In this document: positions 63,301 through 64,000 of the stretch, one piece after another
Layout: each line of letters opens with the position of its first letter
Position numbering within the stretch: position 1 is the first letter of the stretch
Source of the DNA: Sphingomonas sp. ID1715
GTDB taxonomy: Bacteria > Pseudomonadota > Alphaproteobacteria > Sphingomonadales > Sphingomonadaceae
NCBI RefSeq assembly: GCF_013044515.1
Contig: NZ_JABEPR010000001.1
Span: 958,061 to 1,022,060 of the forward strand
Length of the DNA stretch: 64,000 nt
Direction: 5' to 3'
Translations under genes and position numbers: made by a program
The notes under the pieces: model-generated
Told to the model about the DNA's origin: nothing
Database searches by the model: none
The model's input: only the letters and a program-made list of their open reading frames with translations

Positions 63301-63569
63301 CGGCCCTGCCCGGCGCGCCGGCGCCGGGATCCCTGGGGAACCGCGACTTCAACTTCATCCAGGCCTATGACTATTTCGATCTGTCGACGCGGATCGGGGT
63401 CGGCGACAATCTGACGCTGACGCTCACCGTGGCGAACCTGTTCGACAAGAAGCCGCCGATCACCGGTCAGGACGTCGGCTCGGCCTCGTTCAACAGCGGC
63501 AACACCTATCCCTCGACCTACGACGCGCTCGGCCGCACCTTCCGCGTGGGTGCGCGCCTCCGCTTCTGA
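60384..63569 (+). CDS. Large TonB-dependent outer-membrane receptor
   Basis: The 1061-aa product has a signal peptide (ends AFA-Q at about residue 30), an N-terminal IVVTGSLITNPNLERSTPVNV segment, a plug with EQLLREVPGVVPSTGAAVNNGNGG, NLRGLGSNRNLVLLDGVRI and IERTEVLTGGASTTYGADAVSG, and a ~850-residue barrel whose last strand is FRVGARLRF. This is the SusC-like/peptide-and-carbohydrate receptor class abundant in sphingomonads. The 285 bases before it have no gene and hold a T-run (60241-60247) but no clear promoter. It follows the MocR-like/TetR-MucR pair in the same direction and is a natural candidate target. Confidence 0.95.
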   Translation: MTSSFKPRLRTLLSLGGAGIALCAAPAFAQDTPQTADAAPADDGTIVVTGSLITNPNLERSTPVNVTTSEEVELRQTNVAEQLLREVPGVVPSTGAAVNNGNGGASFVNLRGLGSNRNLVLLDGVRIAPSNQVGRVDLNNIPLALIERTEVLTGGASTTYGADAVSGVVNFITKQNFSGLEVSASEQITERGDGNIFRVDATIGANFDDSRGNAVFSIGYQEADPVYQGARAFSRYNINFASGNVAGSGTTVPTRFTVPGLTPRSVNPTTGGLVAGTTFPNFNFNPYNIFQTPFQRFNIFGQANYELADGIEVYTRGLFSKNKVSTIVAPSGAFGIAANINVSNPLLPTPAALAFCQSNIDLDPRAPLTDADGNVIDLRVLRPTLAQCQAARTANDPSTPLTFNPATGTFSNGTYLEFPTQVSRRTTELGPRLNSFTTTIFDYRLGVRGSITDSINFDLFGSYGESENRQLIRNYSLNSRFTQGLRAIRDASGANVCLDPSNGCVPVDAFGPEGAITAAQAAFLSADSSTTSKTSLAQARATISGDFGASLPWAEDAVSFAIGGEYRRYTAEQRGDLLSGNGDLGGSGGPTATVVGGFDVYEAFGELIAPIVQDKPFFQSLTFEGGIRYSHYTVDAPTSPGYNTTTWKAGGSWEPVSSLKIRGNYARSVRAPNINELFLPATTGLTALADDPCASIDDEGNTIRGAPTGTLRAICLGQGAPIAQLGFIPVPTAGQGNATGGGNVNLRPEKANSYTIGAVFQPEFLPGFSISVDYYNIKVKDAISAPTPGDGITACFGTPTGTTPQGAPIYTPAAGAENSEACRVIRRNTITGGLAGDPNAVPGLFLNLSNLGQITTDGIDLTMNYNTDLGFAKLALSFAGNWTHSQKFRATPFSLNRECVGYFSGNCAGGAGTAADIGSIQPEFSWTQRTTLSFENVDLSLLWRHISAVQHEPDDVANGAGPSYSGPIPGTQSALPGAPAPGSLGNRDFNFIQAYDYFDLSTRIGVGDNLTLTLTVANLFDKKPPITGQDVGSASFNSGNTYPSTYDALGRTFRVGARLRF

Positions 63570-63589
63570 TCGCAGAGGCAAGCTGAACT

Positions 63590-63625
63590 GGGGCGGGCAG
63601 CGCAAGCTGTCCGCCCCTTTTTTTT
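63590..63625 (+). terminator. Rho-independent terminator after the TonB receptor
   Basis: GGGGCGGGCAGC (63590-63601), loop GCAA, GCTGTCCGCCCC (63606-63617), then eight T residues (63618-63625). One mismatch in a 12-bp stem. Confidence 0.93.
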
Positions 63626-63656
63626 GCCTCGGTCGCCGGCGGGTTGAGCGCATGGA

Positions 63657-63692
63657 AAAGCGGCCCCGGAACTGATGCTCCGGGGCCGCTTT
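63657..63692 (-). terminator. rrn operon terminator
   Basis: AAAGCGGCCCCGGA (63657-63670), loop ACTGATGC, TCCGGGGCCGCTTT (63679-63692): a perfect 14-bp stem with A/T ends. Read on the minus strand it ends in TTTT, about 45 bases beyond 5S rRNA. Confidence 0.85.
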
Positions 63693-63736
63693 GCTGTCGT
63701 CGTGAATGGGTTTGTTGATATTGCGGCGGCTTTAAA

Positions 63737-63853
63737 GCCTGGCGACGCCCTACTCTTCCATCGCTTGAGCGATAGTACCATTGGCGCAGTCTGGTTTCAC
63801 GTCCGAGTTCGGGATGGGATCGGGTGGGTCACAGACGCTATGGCCACCAAGCT
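63737..63853 (-). rRNA. rrf: 5S ribosomal RNA
   Basis: About 117 bases on the minus strand match bacterial 5S rRNA: 5' AGCTTGGTGGCCATAGCG, then the central CCCGATCCCATCCCGAACTC, GTGAAACCAGACTGCGCC, and 3' GAAGAGTAGGGCGTCGCC. The 5' AGCTTGGTGGC and 3' GTCGCCAGGCT arms can pair. The true ends may differ by one or two bases. It is the last gene of an rRNA operon whose 23S gene lies beyond the right edge. Confidence 0.95.
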
Positions 63854-64000
63854 ATAGAGCCGCCGCAAAAGGATTTCGGCCAAAGGCTCTCCCGAGCATG
63901 TCGAGGGATGGTGCTTTGGCCGAGGATTGGCTTCGCCAAAAGTGGAGGCGAAGTCATTGATCGATGCCCGTGCATACAGGTGCTGAGGTCATATCCACTT
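63854..64000 (-). other. 23S-5S intergenic spacer
   Basis: This 147-base tail upstream of 5S rRNA (in transcription order) shows no ORF, tRNA or recognised 23S 3'-end sequence. It contains inverted arms GGCCAAAG...CTTTGGCC (about 63881-63923) and GCCTCCACTTTTGGC on the minus strand, as expected of an rRNA-processing stem. The end of 23S must be just outside or at the very edge. Confidence 0.6.

Noticed and set aside
63855..64000. 23S rRNA 3' end
   Set aside because: No stretch matching the conserved 3' region of 23S was recognised, so it is treated as spacer rather than rRNA.

Overview
The window comes from a high-GC alphaproteobacterium, almost certainly a sphingomonad (Sphingomonas or a close relative). 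Evidence: a CtrA orthologue, an alphaproteobacterial division/cell-wall (dcw) cluster, a MucR-type domain, two TonB-dependent receptors with Sphingomonadales-style plugs, and several families of intergenic palindromic repeats of the kind common in sphingomonad genomes. No IS element, prophage or CRISPR array was seen. It reads as chromosomal core with small accessory patches.

Layout. 1-11.6 kb (minus strand): the dcw operon mraZ-rsmH-ftsL-ftsI-murE-murF-mraY-murD-ftsW-murG-murC (murC cut by the window edge). Most junctions overlap by ATGA/GTGA, and four 10-bp-spaced CGGG(A/T) boxes lie upstream of mraZ. A palindromic repeat lies inside murD, in frame, and a relative separates murG from murC. 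11.8-14.2 kb: a small membrane protein, a cysteine synthase, a deoxyinosine DNA glycosylase and a lipoprotein. 14.2-21.3 kb: a LuxR/LuxI-type quorum pair divergent from a PAS-GGDEF-EAL protein, then purL, ctrA and tRNA-Ala(CGC). 21.4-27.5 kb: a Gly/Arg/Tyr-rich DUF2171-like protein, a YpfJ-type metallopeptidase, a patatin/3-hydroxybutyrate dehydrogenase pair, a DUF4893 lipoprotein and an M20 amidohydrolase. 27.5-36.9 kb: a TonB receptor, enoyl-CoA hydratase, amino-acid permease, DUF2147 protein, a beta-helix/di-haem cytochrome pair, MTA phosphorylase and maleylacetoacetate isomerase. 36.9-45 kb: flippase and UDP-glucose dehydrogenase, S9 peptidase, AlkA, ferredoxin, a lipoprotein, RlmB and tRNA-Tyr. 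45-50.6 kb: two very small proteins, a LytS/LytTR pair, haloalkane dehalogenase, tRNA-Gly, and a PiT phosphate transporter with its DUF47 partner fused to a degenerate NUDIX domain. 50.8-60.1 kb: a dense signalling block with three two-component pairs, a MocR-like regulator lacking the PLP lysine, and a translationally coupled TetR-MucR fusion. This leads to a 1061-aa TonB receptor (60.4-63.6 kb). The right end holds 5S rRNA (minus strand) and its terminator; the rest of the rrn operon lies outside.

The most unusual items are the TetR-MucR fusion with its lysine-less MocR partner, the palindromic element inside murD, the NUDIX-DUF47 fusion with a decayed Nudix box and no ordinary start codon, the beta-helix/di-haem pair of unknown function, and the LuxR that lacks the usual autoinducer-binding residues. 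Function calls rest on motif recognition from the translated sequence; no database search was run.
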